From the NCBI GenBank assembly GCA_947495035.1, contig CANLXI010000015.1, forward strand, positions 108,315 through 172,314: a stretch of DNA of 64,000 nucleotides, read 5' to 3'. The notes under the pieces were generated by a model that had not been told where the DNA came from, ran no database searches, and worked only from the letters and a program-made list of their open reading frames with translations. Position numbers and translations under genes: made by a program. Of this stretch, positions 34,128 through 43,664 are shown in pieces (within the stretch, counting starts at the first letter, position 1; each line of letters opens with the position of its first letter). This DNA comes from an uncultured Granulosicoccus sp. (lineage in GTDB: Bacteria > Pseudomonadota > Gammaproteobacteria > Granulosicoccales > Granulosicoccaceae).

Positions 34128-35689
34128 ACTGTATTCGTATTCTTCTTGACAAGGCTGCACAACAGCAGCCGGACAAGATTGCACTGACGCACAATGATCA
34201 GCAACTCAGCTATGCGGAATTGCTGAAACGGGTAGACCATGTTGCCCTCTACCTGCAGGAACTGAACCTGCCCAAGGGCACACGGATCGGGCTCTATGCC
34301 AACAAGGACATCTCACAGGTCATCGCCATACTGGCGATCCTCTCGACCGACTATATCCTGGTGCCATTGACGCGGCTGCTCAAGCCGGAGCAAGTCCAGT
34401 ACATCATCGGTGACTGCGACATACAGTGTGTCATTACCGACAGGCTCAAGCTCAAGAGCATCGAGGAAATCGAATTCGACGGACATATCATCTCCATTGA
34501 AACCGTTGACAAGGACATTCCGTCGTTCGAGGAGATATTCAAGTATTACAACAAGCCATTCAGTTGCGATATCAACGGTCACGACAACGCCGTCATTACC
34601 TACTCCTTCGGTCTGACGGGCACACCCAAAGGCATCGTGATATCGCATCGTAACCTGATCGATTCCGCACGTGTCGTGTCGCAGTATCTGGACCTTGGCG
34701 AAGACGATGTCATTTCCGGCCTTCTCATGTTCAACCTCGATTACGGCCTGAATCAGATCTTCTGCTCACTGCTGAACAAGGCAACTCTGGCGCTGCATCG
34801 TTTCATTCTTCCCGAAGACTTCTTCAATCACCTGGTCAACGATCAGGTGACCGTATTGCCACTCATGCCGGTCAATATTTCGCAGATGTTCGATGAAGAC
34901 CTGCACGTCCACCACAGCGTCGACTTGCTCGACAAGGTACGAATCATCACCTCATCAGGTGGAAACGTGACCGAACAGATGGTCGAATCCTGCGCCAGAA
35001 CCTTCAGAAATGCCAGGTTCTACTCCATGCATGGATTGACCGAAGCCTTTCGCTCTACCTATCTTGATCCTGCACAGATACGGATTCGGCCAGATTCCAT
35101 CGGCAAGGCCATTCCCGATGTCGAGCTCTATGTAATCAACGATGAGGGCCGAGAATGCGCGCCTCGCGAAACAGGGGAGTTGATCCACCGTGGAGGCTAC
35201 ATCTACCGGGGTTTCTGGAACGCTCCCGCAGAGACTGCCGAGCGCTTCAAGTCGGTCCAGATCCTCAAGGACGTCATCAACCTCGAGGGGCAGCTTGCCG
35301 ACGAGATCGTGGTGGCTACCGGTGACTATGTGTACAAGGACGAAGAAGGCTATTTCTACTTTGCCTACCGCCGTGACGACATGATCAAGACCAGTGGCTT
35401 CCGCGTGTCGCCGTATGAAGTGGAATCGGTCGTTGCCAGGCACCTGCCGCAGATTCAGCAATGCGCTGTATTCGGCATGAGCAACCCTCAGATCGAGGAA
35501 GAGATTGTCATGGTGTATTCCGCGATGAGCGAGATTTCCGAAAAGGAAATCACCTTCGAGCTGAAGAAGCATCTGGCTTCCTACATGGTGCCCAGCCGTA
35601 TCGTGTACAGAAAATCCCTGCCCATGGTGCAGAGCGATCAGAACCAGATCAACAAGGACGAATTGAAGCGGGAATTGTCTGACGACTGA
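34118..35689 (+). CDS. Acyl-AMP ligase (ANL superfamily) coupled to glutamate mutase
   Basis: A 523-residue AMP-forming ligase. The A3 loop is YSFGLTGTPKGIVISH, atypical but recognisable. A5 is FYSMHGLTEAFRSTYLDP and A7 is ATGDYVYKDEEGYFYF, followed by RRDDMIKTSGFRVSPYEVE. These recall acyl-CoA ligases of the exosortase-associated type. The C-terminal A10 lysine (normally NGK before IDR) appears replaced by Gln510 in SDQNQINK, so the adenylation step may be altered or the alignment locally shifted. The gene overlaps glmL by 10 bases and is surely cotranscribed. It could activate methylaspartate or a derived acid for a carrier not encoded here; the substrate is unknown. Confidence 0.85.
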   Translation: MSINCIRILLDKAAQQQPDKIALTHNDQQLSYAELLKRVDHVALYLQELNLPKGTRIGLYANKDISQVIAILAILSTDYILVPLTRLLKPEQVQYIIGDCDIQCVITDRLKLKSIEEIEFDGHIISIETVDKDIPSFEEIFKYYNKPFSCDINGHDNAVITYSFGLTGTPKGIVISHRNLIDSARVVSQYLDLGEDDVISGLLMFNLDYGLNQIFCSLLNKATLALHRFILPEDFFNHLVNDQVTVLPLMPVNISQMFDEDLHVHHSVDLLDKVRIITSSGGNVTEQMVESCARTFRNARFYSMHGLTEAFRSTYLDPAQIRIRPDSIGKAIPDVELYVINDEGRECAPRETGELIHRGGYIYRGFWNAPAETAERFKSVQILKDVINLEGQLADEIVVATGDYVYKDEEGYFYFAYRRDDMIKTSGFRVSPYEVESVVARHLPQIQQCAVFGMSNPQIEEEIVMVYSAMSEISEKEITFELKKHLASYMVPSRIVYRKSLPMVQSDQNQINKDELKRELSDD

Positions 35690-35765
35690 TCCCGAAAACC
35701 GGGCAGATCCCGATGGCGGAAACGACTTTCTCGAGCACATCGGCAAGCCGCCACCGGGAGCACAT

Positions 35766-36239
35766 TCAATCGGCGTTGATGCCCAGCAGTTCGACATCGA
35801 ATATCAGAGTCGATCCCGGCTCGATCTTCCCGGCCGAACGGTTGCCGTAAGCCAGACTACTGGGTATGAAGAGGCGGGTCTTTTCTCCTTCCACCATGAG
35901 CTGCAGACCCTCTGTCCAGCCTGGAATGACCTGGTTCAGACCAAACGATATCGGCTCTCCGCGATCAACGGAACTGTCGAACACGGTCCCGTCTATCAAC
36001 GTGCCATGATAGTGAACCCGGACCTTGTCCGTGGCGCCGGGATGTTCACTGCCAGTACCTGGCTCGAGAACCTGGTACTGCAAGCCCGAGGCGGTAGTCT
36101 GAACGCCTTCGAGTTCGGCATTCTTGTCCAGAAAGGCCTGACCCAGCTCGGTGTTTTCCCTGGCCTTGCCGGAGTTCATGAATTGCTGGGCGAAATACCA
36201 GATGGCGCCGATAGCAAGCACGATGAGAACGTATTTCAT
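35766..36239 (-). CDS. FKBP-type peptidyl-prolyl cis-trans isomerase, membrane-anchored
   Basis: A 157-residue FKBP with an N-terminal hydrophobic anchor ([18 protein letters not shown], residues 3-20) and a helical linker, then the FKBP domain from about residue 52 ([39 protein letters not shown] near 90-110, [15 protein letters not shown]). It would fold proteins at the periplasmic face. I start at ATG 36239; the upstream frame has no anchor logic. It is 85 bases downstream of the adenylate cyclase gene, same strand. Confidence 0.9.
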   Translation of the reverse strand: MKYVLIVLAIGAIWYFAQQFMNSGKARENTELGQAFLDKNAELEGVQTTASGLQYQVLEPGTGSEHPGATDKVRVHYHGTLIDGTVFDSSVDRGEPISFGLNQVIPGWTEGLQLMVEGEKTRLFIPSSLAYGNRSAGKIEPGSTLIFDVELLGINAD

Positions 36240-36324
36240 GATGAGATTCTTCAGAAAACAGATGATGTTGGAGGATAACGAATAAGCGGGACAAGCGGTG
36301 GTATAACAGCGATGCCGCCAAAGC

Positions 36325-38121
36325 CTACGACTCTTCCTCGGTAAAGGCCTTGATGGTCTTCGCCTGGCCACGAATCTCCACATCGCCCACCAGGCGTAGC
36401 GGGATGGCATCCCCAGCGAGTCTGGCTGTGTTTTCCGATATCAGCAGGCGAGTACCAAACTCCTTGTTGAGCGTTTCGAGCCGGGCAGCCAGATTCACCG
36501 AGTTTCCATAGACCGTATAACTCAACCTGCCGGCTGCACCCACGGCTCCGGCGACAACAGGACCGGTATCGATGCCTATGCGTATGCGCAGTCGATGGTG
36601 AGCATAGGCTTTTCGCTGAACATTGCCCAGCATTTCCCTCGCCGCCAGGATGGCACTACGAGCATGTTGCGGGTTATCGATGGGGACATTGAACGTGGCC
36701 AGAATGGCATCCCCGTGAAACTGCGTCACGACTCCCAGATGGCGTTCAAGAATCTCCACCATATCCGAGAAGTAGGCATTCAGGATGGCCACGACTCCTG
36801 CTGAGCCCTGAGTCTCGGTCAAGCGGGTAAAACCCTCGATATCGGAATACAGCAGGGTGGCCATGGCGTTCTCGGTCTTCAGTCGGCCACCATCTGAAAG
36901 CAGGCTTCGTGCAACTTCTTCCGGGACGAACTGACCCAGCGTCTGCCTGATCAGCGTGCGCTCTCGCAAGTCCACCACCATCTGATTGAAGGAGCGAGCA
37001 GCATCATCCAACTCACGCATGCGACTGGAAGGCAAGGCCGGGATCTCGTCAAGCTCATTGGCTTCGACCTGACGAGCCGCAGCAGCAATGGCTGTCACCG
37101 GCCGCGTGATGTAGCGTCCCAGAAAGAATGCCCCCACCACGGCAACCAGCAGGACGACCAGTCCCGCCAGCAGACTGCGCATGAGCCGATCTCCCTCGGC
37201 TCCGCCATAGGTTTCCGTATTCAGATGTGCACCGATGATCCAGGGTGTAGGACCATATTCCTCGATAAACCGATACAGGTACACGTAGAAGCGTTCATGC
37301 GCTCGAATGAAGGCCCCGGAGGTATGAAGCTGGTTGTCGTTGCTGAGAAAGAAGAGCTCCTCTTCATCCGGTGTCCAGATGCGTTGCAGAACATCGTCAT
37401 CAAGTTCACTCAATGGTATCAGCGGGGAGTCGCCAGGGGCATCGAGCACGGCTTCATCGGTCAGAGACGGGTGAGCCAGCACGCGATCCGAGCCATACAG
37501 AACAAATGGCGTCATTCCTTCGCGAGGAGACAATTCCACCATATGTCGCGACAGTTCCTCGATCGGCACGATTTGCGCCAACATGGCGAGCAACTGCCCG
37601 TCTTTTCCGTGAATGGGCAGATCGTGCAGCAGAATGGTCTTGCCGATGGTATCGGTAAAGAACGGTTCGACCCAGGAGGGCTCGGTTCGTTGTCTGCCTG
37701 TGTCAATCCATTCTTCGATCCCCTCTCGATTGGACCAGTCAGCGGTAACTGCCTTGGCACTGGAGCGATGCCAGCGACGTACCAGCGCATCCGGGGTAAT
37801 CAGTGCAATGCCCGCCACTTGATCCGTGGCCGCCAGCGCTCCCAGCATGAATTCATCAAATCGCTCCAGCTGATGGATATCCAGAGCGTGGTGGGCAACA
37901 TGCTCGGCGATCCAGTCGGCTTGTTGATGGACTGGGCGAAGCCACAGTCCGATATCGCGTTCCATGGCAATGATGAGAGTTTTCGCCTGATCGCTCATCA
38001 GCAAACGTGTGTTCTGGGTGGCACTGACAAGGCCGAGCACGAACACGATGCCGACCGCCAGCGCCACCAGTGTGGTTACACCGAAAACCGTTATGAAGCG
38101 AATGGGGATGCGAATACTCAT
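36325..38121 (-). CDS. Class III adenylate/guanylate cyclase with periplasmic sensor and HAMP
   Basis: A 598-residue receptor cyclase. A transmembrane span (~10-33, [19 protein letters not shown]) and a second near 320 ([19 protein letters not shown]) bracket a ~280-residue periplasmic Cache-like sensor. A HAMP linker ([17 protein letters not shown]) leads to the catalytic domain at about 410-590. Metal aspartates are in [14 protein letters not shown] and [10 protein letters not shown], with [15 protein letters not shown] and [10 protein letters not shown] further on. It makes cAMP or cGMP in response to an external cue. Substrate choice cannot be decided by eye. Confidence 0.9.
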   Translation of the reverse strand: MSIRIPIRFITVFGVTTLVALAVGIVFVLGLVSATQNTRLLMSDQAKTLIIAMERDIGLWLRPVHQQADWIAEHVAHHALDIHQLERFDEFMLGALAATDQVAGIALITPDALVRRWHRSSAKAVTADWSNREGIEEWIDTGRQRTEPSWVEPFFTDTIGKTILLHDLPIHGKDGQLLAMLAQIVPIEELSRHMVELSPREGMTPFVLYGSDRVLAHPSLTDEAVLDAPGDSPLIPLSELDDDVLQRIWTPDEEELFFLSNDNQLHTSGAFIRAHERFYVYLYRFIEEYGPTPWIIGAHLNTETYGGAEGDRLMRSLLAGLVVLLVAVVGAFFLGRYITRPVTAIAAAARQVEANELDEIPALPSSRMRELDDAARSFNQMVVDLRERTLIRQTLGQFVPEEVARSLLSDGGRLKTENAMATLLYSDIEGFTRLTETQGSAGVVAILNAYFSDMVEILERHLGVVTQFHGDAILATFNVPIDNPQHARSAILAAREMLGNVQRKAYAHHRLRIRIGIDTGPVVAGAVGAAGRLSYTVYGNSVNLAARLETLNKEFGTRLLISENTARLAGDAIPLRLVGDVEIRGQAKTIKAFTEEES

Positions 38122-38169
38122 CCGCCCAGTGTAATGGGTTTACCAACCTCCTTGTCATGACGTGCTGGT

Positions 38170-38772
38170 TCAGCGATAAGGCACACAGATGGCCTGTGCT
38201 GTCACTTCACCCGAAAAGGTAGGGACGGTACAGCGATAGGTTTCCGGGCTCACCGCGGCATCGGCTTCCACGATGTCAGAGGTACTGCAGGCACCACCCG
38301 ACAGATAATCGATGGATCGGGTACCCCCGAACTCGGTCTCGTAACTGTAGGGGCATCTGGCGATACACGATTCGCCAGGACCAACGTCAGTACAGGTCTT
38401 GGTGACAATCAGCACGTTGTAGCGTCCATCGAGTGACACTGAGTCGTCGCCGTCGGAACCGGCATATTCGACAAAGATGTAGGGCTGACCGATTTCATCC
38501 GGATTTCGTGTCACCCCGAATTCACCTTCGTCATTGAAAGAGATGACATGATAGTTTCCCGGCTCGGTAACCAGATATTGCGTATCGCCCCGGACGGTAT
38601 CGTAGTAGGCGTAATCCAGATGAATGTTGTAGCCTGTGGCGCCCTCCTGTGCATCCCAGCTGAGCCGGTTATCGTCCAGCGCAAGTCCGGTGACCCTGGG
38701 CAGATCTGCTGTGGCCACGCCACTGATGGCAATGGTAAACAGGAAAATCACGGCACGAAGTGGTGTCTGCAT
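38170..38772 (-). CDS. Secreted protein of unknown function with a fibronectin-like N-terminal domain
   Basis: A 200-residue exported protein. The signal peptide (TPLRAVIFLFTIAISGVATA) precedes a short Fn3-like stretch (GLALDDNRLSWDAQEGATGYNIHLD) and a cysteine-rich C-terminal part (KTCTDVGPGESCIARCPYS; GGACSTSDI; RCTVPTF; AICVPYR) with about seven Cys likely forming disulfides in the periplasm. I start at ATG 38772 with TGAGG upstream; ATGs at 38787 and 38790 would add a few residues. I do not recognise a family. It lies next to the cyclase gene but a link is not evident. Confidence 0.72.
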   Translation of the reverse strand: MQTPLRAVIFLFTIAISGVATADLPRVTGLALDDNRLSWDAQEGATGYNIHLDYAYYDTVRGDTQYLVTEPGNYHVISFNDEGEFGVTRNPDEIGQPYIFVEYAGSDGDDSVSLDGRYNVLIVTKTCTDVGPGESCIARCPYSYETEFGGTRSIDYLSGGACSTSDIVEADAAVSPETYRCTVPTFSGEVTAQAICVPYR

Positions 38773-38937
38773 GAGAATGATCCTCATCATTGGGTTGGTG
38801 TGAATCGACAGGCACTCAGTGTAGGGCGACGGACATCGCATTAGAAGGGAATCTTGCCGGGACGAATTGCAATCGAATGTGCTATCGATCATTATCAAGT
38901 GCAGCATGGGCTTCAGCGAAACAGACCAGAGGTTCGT

Positions 38938-39177
38938 ATGTCAGAGGATGAATTCGAGCTATTGCCGACCAGATCGCCACAGCCAACATTGCCAATAGAG
39001 CCTCTGTACTCAATGCTGCATGATGCACCTCTGAAGGCAGTCGAGTACCTGCATCGAGAGCTTTCCCGCATTGAATCGGACAGGGAGCTGGAGGAGATTG
39101 TCCCGAACCTGGGCATCACACGCAGACGGGCGATCGAGCAGGTATGGCTGGTACTGGATCAGCGTCGACAGGACTGA
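38938..39177 (+). CDS. Small protein of unknown function
   Basis: A 79-residue acidic-then-basic protein with no signal or membrane span: SEDEFELLPTRSPQ at the start and a helical ELEEIVPNLGITRRRAIEQVWLVLDQRR end that could be a helix-turn-helix-like or binding motif. I do not recognise it. The ATG follows CAGAGGTT, a modest ribosome site. It lies alone between two minus-strand genes, so its reality rests on the open frame and codon pattern only. Confidence 0.5.
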   Translation: MSEDEFELLPTRSPQPTLPIEPLYSMLHDAPLKAVEYLHRELSRIESDRELEEIVPNLGITRRRAIEQVWLVLDQRRQD

Positions 39178-39223
39178 CTCGGTCATCCCTGACCGGGGAA
39201 TGAAACATTGACGAGGGGCTGTA

Positions 39224-39712
39224 TCAGGAGTAGGTCATCAGATAGTGCATGCTGAGACCCAGCGCTGCCAAGGAACAAATGCACCGCAGATGGTTCCATC
39301 GTGTCCATCGATCCACATAGTGGCTCCAGAACCCGGATGGCAGCCTGCCGTCATTATCGTTTCCCGTCAGCCGCTCATTGAGCGGTACGTTGAATACAAC
39401 GGTACATAGAAACATGCCTGACACGTAAATCAGGCCGGTGAAGAACAACAGCCAGCGTCCGGGAAGCTCCACTTCAACCAATGCCATGATGCTGAGCATC
39501 GCGTACAGCAAGGTTGAACCTGTAAACAGCACCATGAACCAGGAGCGCAGGATGACCGAGTTGATGGCAATCATGGCGTCTGTCGCCTGTCCGGCGTCCA
39601 GACTATCCAGGGCGCGCATGATGAATGCGGAGAAAGCGAAATAGACGCCAGCCATGAGACCGGCGCCGATCGCGGCGGTGCACAGAATTGCAGTCAACAG
39701 CGAGTCAAACAT
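39224..39712 (-). CDS. DUF1772-type membrane protein
   Basis: A 162-residue membrane protein with four predicted spans, opening with LLTAILCTAAIGAGLMAGVYFAFSAF split by short turns, with NVPLNERL in the middle and WTRWNHLRCICSLAALGLSM at the end. This matches the DUF1772/anthrone-oxygenase-like family, cofactor-free oxygenase relatives whose bacterial function is mostly unknown. It is the last gene of a three-gene set and is translationally coupled to the DUF4345 gene (TGATG). Confidence 0.8.
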   Translation of the reverse strand: MFDSLLTAILCTAAIGAGLMAGVYFAFSAFIMRALDSLDAGQATDAMIAINSVILRSWFMVLFTGSTLLYAMLSIMALVEVELPGRWLLFFTGLIYVSGMFLCTVVFNVPLNERLTGNDNDGRLPSGFWSHYVDRWTRWNHLRCICSLAALGLSMHYLMTYS

Positions 39713-40125
39713 CACAGCACCTTTTCCGGCAGCGTCCTGTCGAACATCACGAGCAGCATGCAGGACAGACCGATAGCGCCCTCCAGGGCCATTGCCTGGA
39801 CCAGACCGGAAGCCGGCATGCCATCGATCATGAGGCTCAAGCCGCGAGTCAATGCATAGGACAGGTAGATAAGAGCAGCCAGCCTCAGTGCGACATCAGC
39901 CTGGCTTCTCCGGAAAACGGTGGCGATCATGAACAGACCGGCCACCAGCAGGAGTCCAGCCGGAGCCTTGAGTTCATTGAGCAAGCTGATGTTCGCGCCG
40001 AGCTCTATCCTGTTGTGTGCGAAGAATGCAACCGGTGATACGAGGATGGATGCGCCGACCAGAACAAGAAGCGATCCTGACAGCAGCAGCATCACTATCC
40101 GGGTTTTCGCAAATCGTGAGTTCAT
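39712..40125 (-). CDS. DUF4345-type membrane protein
   Basis: A 137-residue protein with four spans: IVMLLLSGSLLVLVGASILV, a second beginning NELKAPAGLLLVAGLFMIATV, LAALIYLSYALTRGLSLM and AIGLSCMLLVMF. This is the DUF4345 pattern of small membrane proteins, often paired with oxidoreductases or DUF1772. Function unknown. It lies 41 bases after the NmrA gene, same strand. Confidence 0.78.
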   Translation of the reverse strand: MNSRFAKTRIVMLLLSGSLLVLVGASILVSPVAFFAHNRIELGANISLLNELKAPAGLLLVAGLFMIATVFRRSQADVALRLAALIYLSYALTRGLSLMIDGMPASGLVQAMALEGAIGLSCMLLVMFDRTLPEKVL

Positions 40126-40166
40126 GTTGACTCTCCTGACAGATATTGAAGGGGACGACAGCGTGA

Positions 40167-41012
40167 CTACACCTGCTGCAAGAGACCTGAGCGATGCCAG
40201 GCGCCGGAGTCCATGACCTTGCGCAGGTATTCGCTGAAGTCGGTTGGTGGCCGTCCCAGCACCAGCTCGACACCGTCTGTCGGGATCGAATTGCGACCAT
40301 CAAGCACGACCGTGAATAACTCATGCATGAGCCACAACATGTCCTCGGGCACCCCCTGTTCGCGAAGTCCCCGAGTGAAGTCTTCCACGCTGCATTTCGT
40401 GAAACTGACCGGGTATCCCACGACCTCCGAAATTTCATTGACACACTGGGTGAAGGTCATCGAACGCGGCCCCGTGACTTCGAACAGGCGATTGCGCAGT
40501 TCAGGACGAGTCAGGGCGGCCACTGCAACATCCGCGATGTCATCAATGTCGATGAAGGGTTCCGGGATGTCTCCAGCTGGCAAGGTCAATTCACCTTGCA
40601 AGACGCCTTCGATCATGAAGCCTTCGCTGAAGTTCTGCATGAACCAACTGGCGCGAACCACATTCCAGTCGAGCCCGCTGTTCATCAACAGGGTTTCCGC
40701 GCGTTCTGCTCCCTGCTCACCACGGCCGGACAGCAGTACCAGATGTTGCAGTCCGACCTCCCTGGCCAGAATGACGAACTTCCGCAAGGTGCTCTCGGCA
40801 GTCGGCATGGCAAGGTCAGGGTAGTAGGTGACGTAGGCCGATTCGCAACCATCCAGTACGGCGCGCCAGGTCCTTGCATCCTCCCAGTCGAAGGCGGGTG
40901 ATGAGGTGCGCGACACGCCTCGCGTGACGTAGCCCAGCGATTGCAGTCGCTTGTCGACTCGCAGACCGGTTTTGGCGTTTCTACCGATGATCAGCATGGG
41001 GGATTCTTTCAT
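40167..41012 (-). CDS. NmrA-like NAD(P)-binding atypical SDR protein
   Basis: A 281-residue atypical short-chain dehydrogenase of the NmrA type. The fold starts MLIIGRNAKTGLRVDKRLQSLG with a shortened glycine motif, followed by LVLLSGRGEQGAE, VRASWFMQNFSEGFM and PFIDIDDIADVAVAAL. Such proteins bind NAD(P) and often act as redox sensors or reductases. CAGGAGAAAGAG precedes ATG 41012. It heads the three-gene operon with DUF4345 and DUF1772 and diverges from an AraC gene, its likely regulator. Confidence 0.87.
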   Translation of the reverse strand: MKESPMLIIGRNAKTGLRVDKRLQSLGYVTRGVSRTSSPAFDWEDARTWRAVLDGCESAYVTYYPDLAMPTAESTLRKFVILAREVGLQHLVLLSGRGEQGAERAETLLMNSGLDWNVVRASWFMQNFSEGFMIEGVLQGELTLPAGDIPEPFIDIDDIADVAVAALTRPELRNRLFEVTGPRSMTFTQCVNEISEVVGYPVSFTKCSVEDFTRGLREQGVPEDMLWLMHELFTVVLDGRNSIPTDGVELVLGRPPTDFSEYLRKVMDSGAWHRSGLLQQV

Positions 41013-41155
41013 TGCTCTTTCTCCTGTGCAGCTTGTGTAGAGACCAGCAGCGATAAAGTCTGCTGGTGTGTGGAGCATTCTGTCGGCTTTGCACTGGAGT
41101 TGAAATCACAGAATGTCTATGATATTTAGCCAATCGTCCAGAGACGTCTCAGACC

Positions 41156-42136
41156 ATGACGAACACTCGATTGGAGCCGCCACGTATCGACCCGGAGTTA
41201 CCGCCGAGCTCGGACCCGTTTGGCGAAGTCCTGCATCTACTGCAATTGACTGGCGTTCTCTATTGCAACGCTCAATTGAGTGATCCCTGGGGCATCGAGT
41301 TGCCACAATTGCCCGGAGTCATGAATGTGGAAGTGGTGACGTCCGGTCATTGCTGGATCGAACTCGCTGGAAAATCACCGGTATACATGCCGCAGGGCAG
41401 TCTTGTGCTGATTCCCCGGGGAGATCGACACATCTTGCGTGGCAACCCTGGCGACAAGGCCACCTGGCTTCAGGACATTCCGGTAGAACGAATCGGAGAT
41501 CGTTTCGAGAACATGCAATTCGGCGGTGGTGGACGGCTTACCCGGATCACGTATTACGGTGTGCGATTCGACCCCTATCTGGCGAATCGGTTGGTTCGAT
41601 TACTCCCGGATATGCTTCATCTGCGCACTCATGTCAACGATGGCAGCTGGTTGCAAAGCACCATTCAGTTCATCGCACAGGAGGCTCAGGCACGCTTGCC
41701 CGGCAGCGAAACCGTCATTACCCGATTGGCCGACATTCTCGTGATTCAGGCAATTCGTACCTGGATAGAGAGCGTACGCGACGAGGAACGAGGCTGGATA
41801 GCCGCCTTGCATGATCCTGGAATCGGGAAAGCCCTGTCACTGATGCATCGTCAACCGGAACACGACTGGCATGTGGAAAGCCTGGCGCATGAGATCGGCA
41901 TGTCACGATCGGGTTTTTCAGCGCGCTTCACGGCCATGGTAGGGGAGTCGGTCAAACAGTATCTGACCACATTGCGAATGCAATTGGCACATCGTGAGTT
42001 GCGCGAGACATCCGACTCACTCGCCCGGATCGCGGAGCGCGTGGGCTACCAGTCGGAGCAGGCGTTCAACCGAGCCTTCAAACGCGAGGTAGGCGTATCT
42101 CCGGGTGCCGTGCGCAGACATCACGCGCGTACTTGA
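41156..42136 (+). CDS. AraC-family transcriptional regulator (cupin N-terminal)
   Basis: A 326-residue AraC regulator. The N-terminal AraC-cupin domain runs roughly 25-180 (SGHCWIELAGKSPVYMPQGSLVLIPRGDRHIL split by strand turns), and the C-terminal double helix-turn-helix lies at about 230-326 (DWHVESLAHEIGMSRSGFSARF, then ARIAERVGYQSEQAFNRAFKRE). It diverges from the NmrA-DUF4345-DUF1772 operon across a 143-bp gap and presumably activates it in response to a small hydrophobic or oxidised ligand. Confidence 0.9.
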   Translation: MTNTRLEPPRIDPELPPSSDPFGEVLHLLQLTGVLYCNAQLSDPWGIELPQLPGVMNVEVVTSGHCWIELAGKSPVYMPQGSLVLIPRGDRHILRGNPGDKATWLQDIPVERIGDRFENMQFGGGGRLTRITYYGVRFDPYLANRLVRLLPDMLHLRTHVNDGSWLQSTIQFIAQEAQARLPGSETVITRLADILVIQAIRTWIESVRDEERGWIAALHDPGIGKALSLMHRQPEHDWHVESLAHEIGMSRSGFSARFTAMVGESVKQYLTTLRMQLAHRELRETSDSLARIAERVGYQSEQAFNRAFKREVGVSPGAVRRHHART

Positions 42137-42233
42137 TCGAAACAGGTTTGCGGCACCACGCCACCAGAATCGGTTTGGCCGGTTTGTGTATACTTGAATT
42201 CATCACTTGCAGAGTCGGGCTTTCAATCGAATC

Positions 42234-43664
42234 GTGAGTTCATCGCCACCTGCCAGCGACCCGCTGATCGTAGTCTTCGACACGGGGAAAACCAATATCA
42301 AGTTGTCGGTGGCCAGGGCAGATGGCCAGATTGTCGAGACGTTGAGCCTTGCCAATCCGACCCTTGAAGGACCGCTGTGGCATTACCACGACCTCAGCAC
42401 CATTTCTGTCTGGCTACTGGAGTCGCTGGCTCAACTGGTGAAACGCCATGACATTGCGAGCCTGGTACCTGTCGGACACGGTGCCGCAGGTTTACTGGTC
42501 ACCGGGGATCCAGACAGGAACAACGGCGTGGCATTGCCTATGATCGACTACGAACAGGACCTGCCAACGTCCATACGTGACGCCTATGCCGCCATTGCCG
42601 GCAGTTTTCACGACAGGGGAAGTGCGATGATGCTGCAGGCAACGCACCAGGCGCGACAACTCTATTGGCAGGAGCAGATTGCACCTGAGGCGGTTGCCGA
42701 GGCCCATTGCTACCTGTGCCTGCCGCAGTACTGGACGTGGTATCTGACGGGCAAGGCTGTCTCGGAATACACGATGCTATCAGCCCAATCGCATCTCTGG
42801 AATGCTGTCGAGCAACGCTTTGCCGACATTGTCGGCAATCGCGACTGGACCCGTTTGATGCCGCCGATAGCTCCCGCATGGCATCGCCTGGGGCCGTTGC
42901 GAGCTCCGCTTGCCAAGGCTATCGATTCTCCACGCGAGATCGACATTCTGGTAGGCGGGCATGACAGCAGTCTCAATCTCTATCGCTATCACGCCGCGGG
43001 GCTCACCGATGTCTGCCTGGTGTCCACCGGAACCTGGTTCGTTGGCATGAGCACGGAAACACCGCTCGAAAACATCGATGAGCAAAGAGGCATGACCCTG
43101 AACAGCGATGTCACGGGACGCGTTGTGGGCGGAGCCCTGATCATGGGGGGCCGCGAATACGCACAAGTGATGGGGAATAACGAAGGTCAGGAGGAGGTGG
43201 CTGCAGATGCATCCGTCTGTGAACGATTGATCTCTCGACAGACAATGGCGCTACCATCCTTCGGTGATGACGATGGCCTGTTTCCGGGAAGTGCGCGACG
43301 CGGAGTCGTCATTGGCCCGCTTCCTGAAACGAGCGTGGAAACAAAGACGCTGGCCGTGCTGTACAGCGCTCTACTGACTCTTGAGTGTATCGATGCACTC
43401 GGTGCCAGTGATCTTGTCGTTCTCGATGGCACCGCCCTCTCAGATCCATTGTTTGCAACCCTGGTAGCGGCATTGAGACCCGATGGCCGAACACTTTACA
43501 ATCGTGAAAGCTATGGCGTGGCAGCCGGCGCTGCTCTGCTCACAGAGCATGAAACTCGGCAAAAACCAGCAGCTATCACACTCGAATCACCATCAACCTA
43601 CACCGGCGACGTTGACGCATTGCGCGTCTATGCCGAGCGCTGGAAACACCGGAGTCGACCTTGA
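42234..43664 (+). CDS. FGGY-family carbohydrate kinase (L-fuculokinase/rhamnulokinase-like)
   Basis: A 476-residue FGGY kinase with IVVFDTGKTNIKLSV at the N-terminal phosphate-binding strand, LPQYWTWYLTGK, the GGHDSSLNLY catalytic-base region with its aspartate, and VSTGTWFVGMS. It would phosphorylate a ketose such as L-fuculose or L-rhamnulose. The start is uncertain: GTG 42234 suits the family length and leaves room for a TATACT -10 box at 42189-42194, whereas TTG 42207 is too close to that box. The FucA-type aldolase gene overlaps its stop. Confidence 0.82.
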   Translation: MSSSPPASDPLIVVFDTGKTNIKLSVARADGQIVETLSLANPTLEGPLWHYHDLSTISVWLLESLAQLVKRHDIASLVPVGHGAAGLLVTGDPDRNNGVALPMIDYEQDLPTSIRDAYAAIAGSFHDRGSAMMLQATHQARQLYWQEQIAPEAVAEAHCYLCLPQYWTWYLTGKAVSEYTMLSAQSHLWNAVEQRFADIVGNRDWTRLMPPIAPAWHRLGPLRAPLAKAIDSPREIDILVGGHDSSLNLYRYHAAGLTDVCLVSTGTWFVGMSTETPLENIDEQRGMTLNSDVTGRVVGGALIMGGREYAQVMGNNEGQEEVAADASVCERLISRQTMALPSFGDDDGLFPGSARRGVVIGPLPETSVETKTLAVLYSALLTLECIDALGASDLVVLDGTALSDPLFATLVAALRPDGRTLYNRESYGVAAGAALLTEHETRQKPAAITLESPSTYTGDVDALRVYAERWKHRSRP

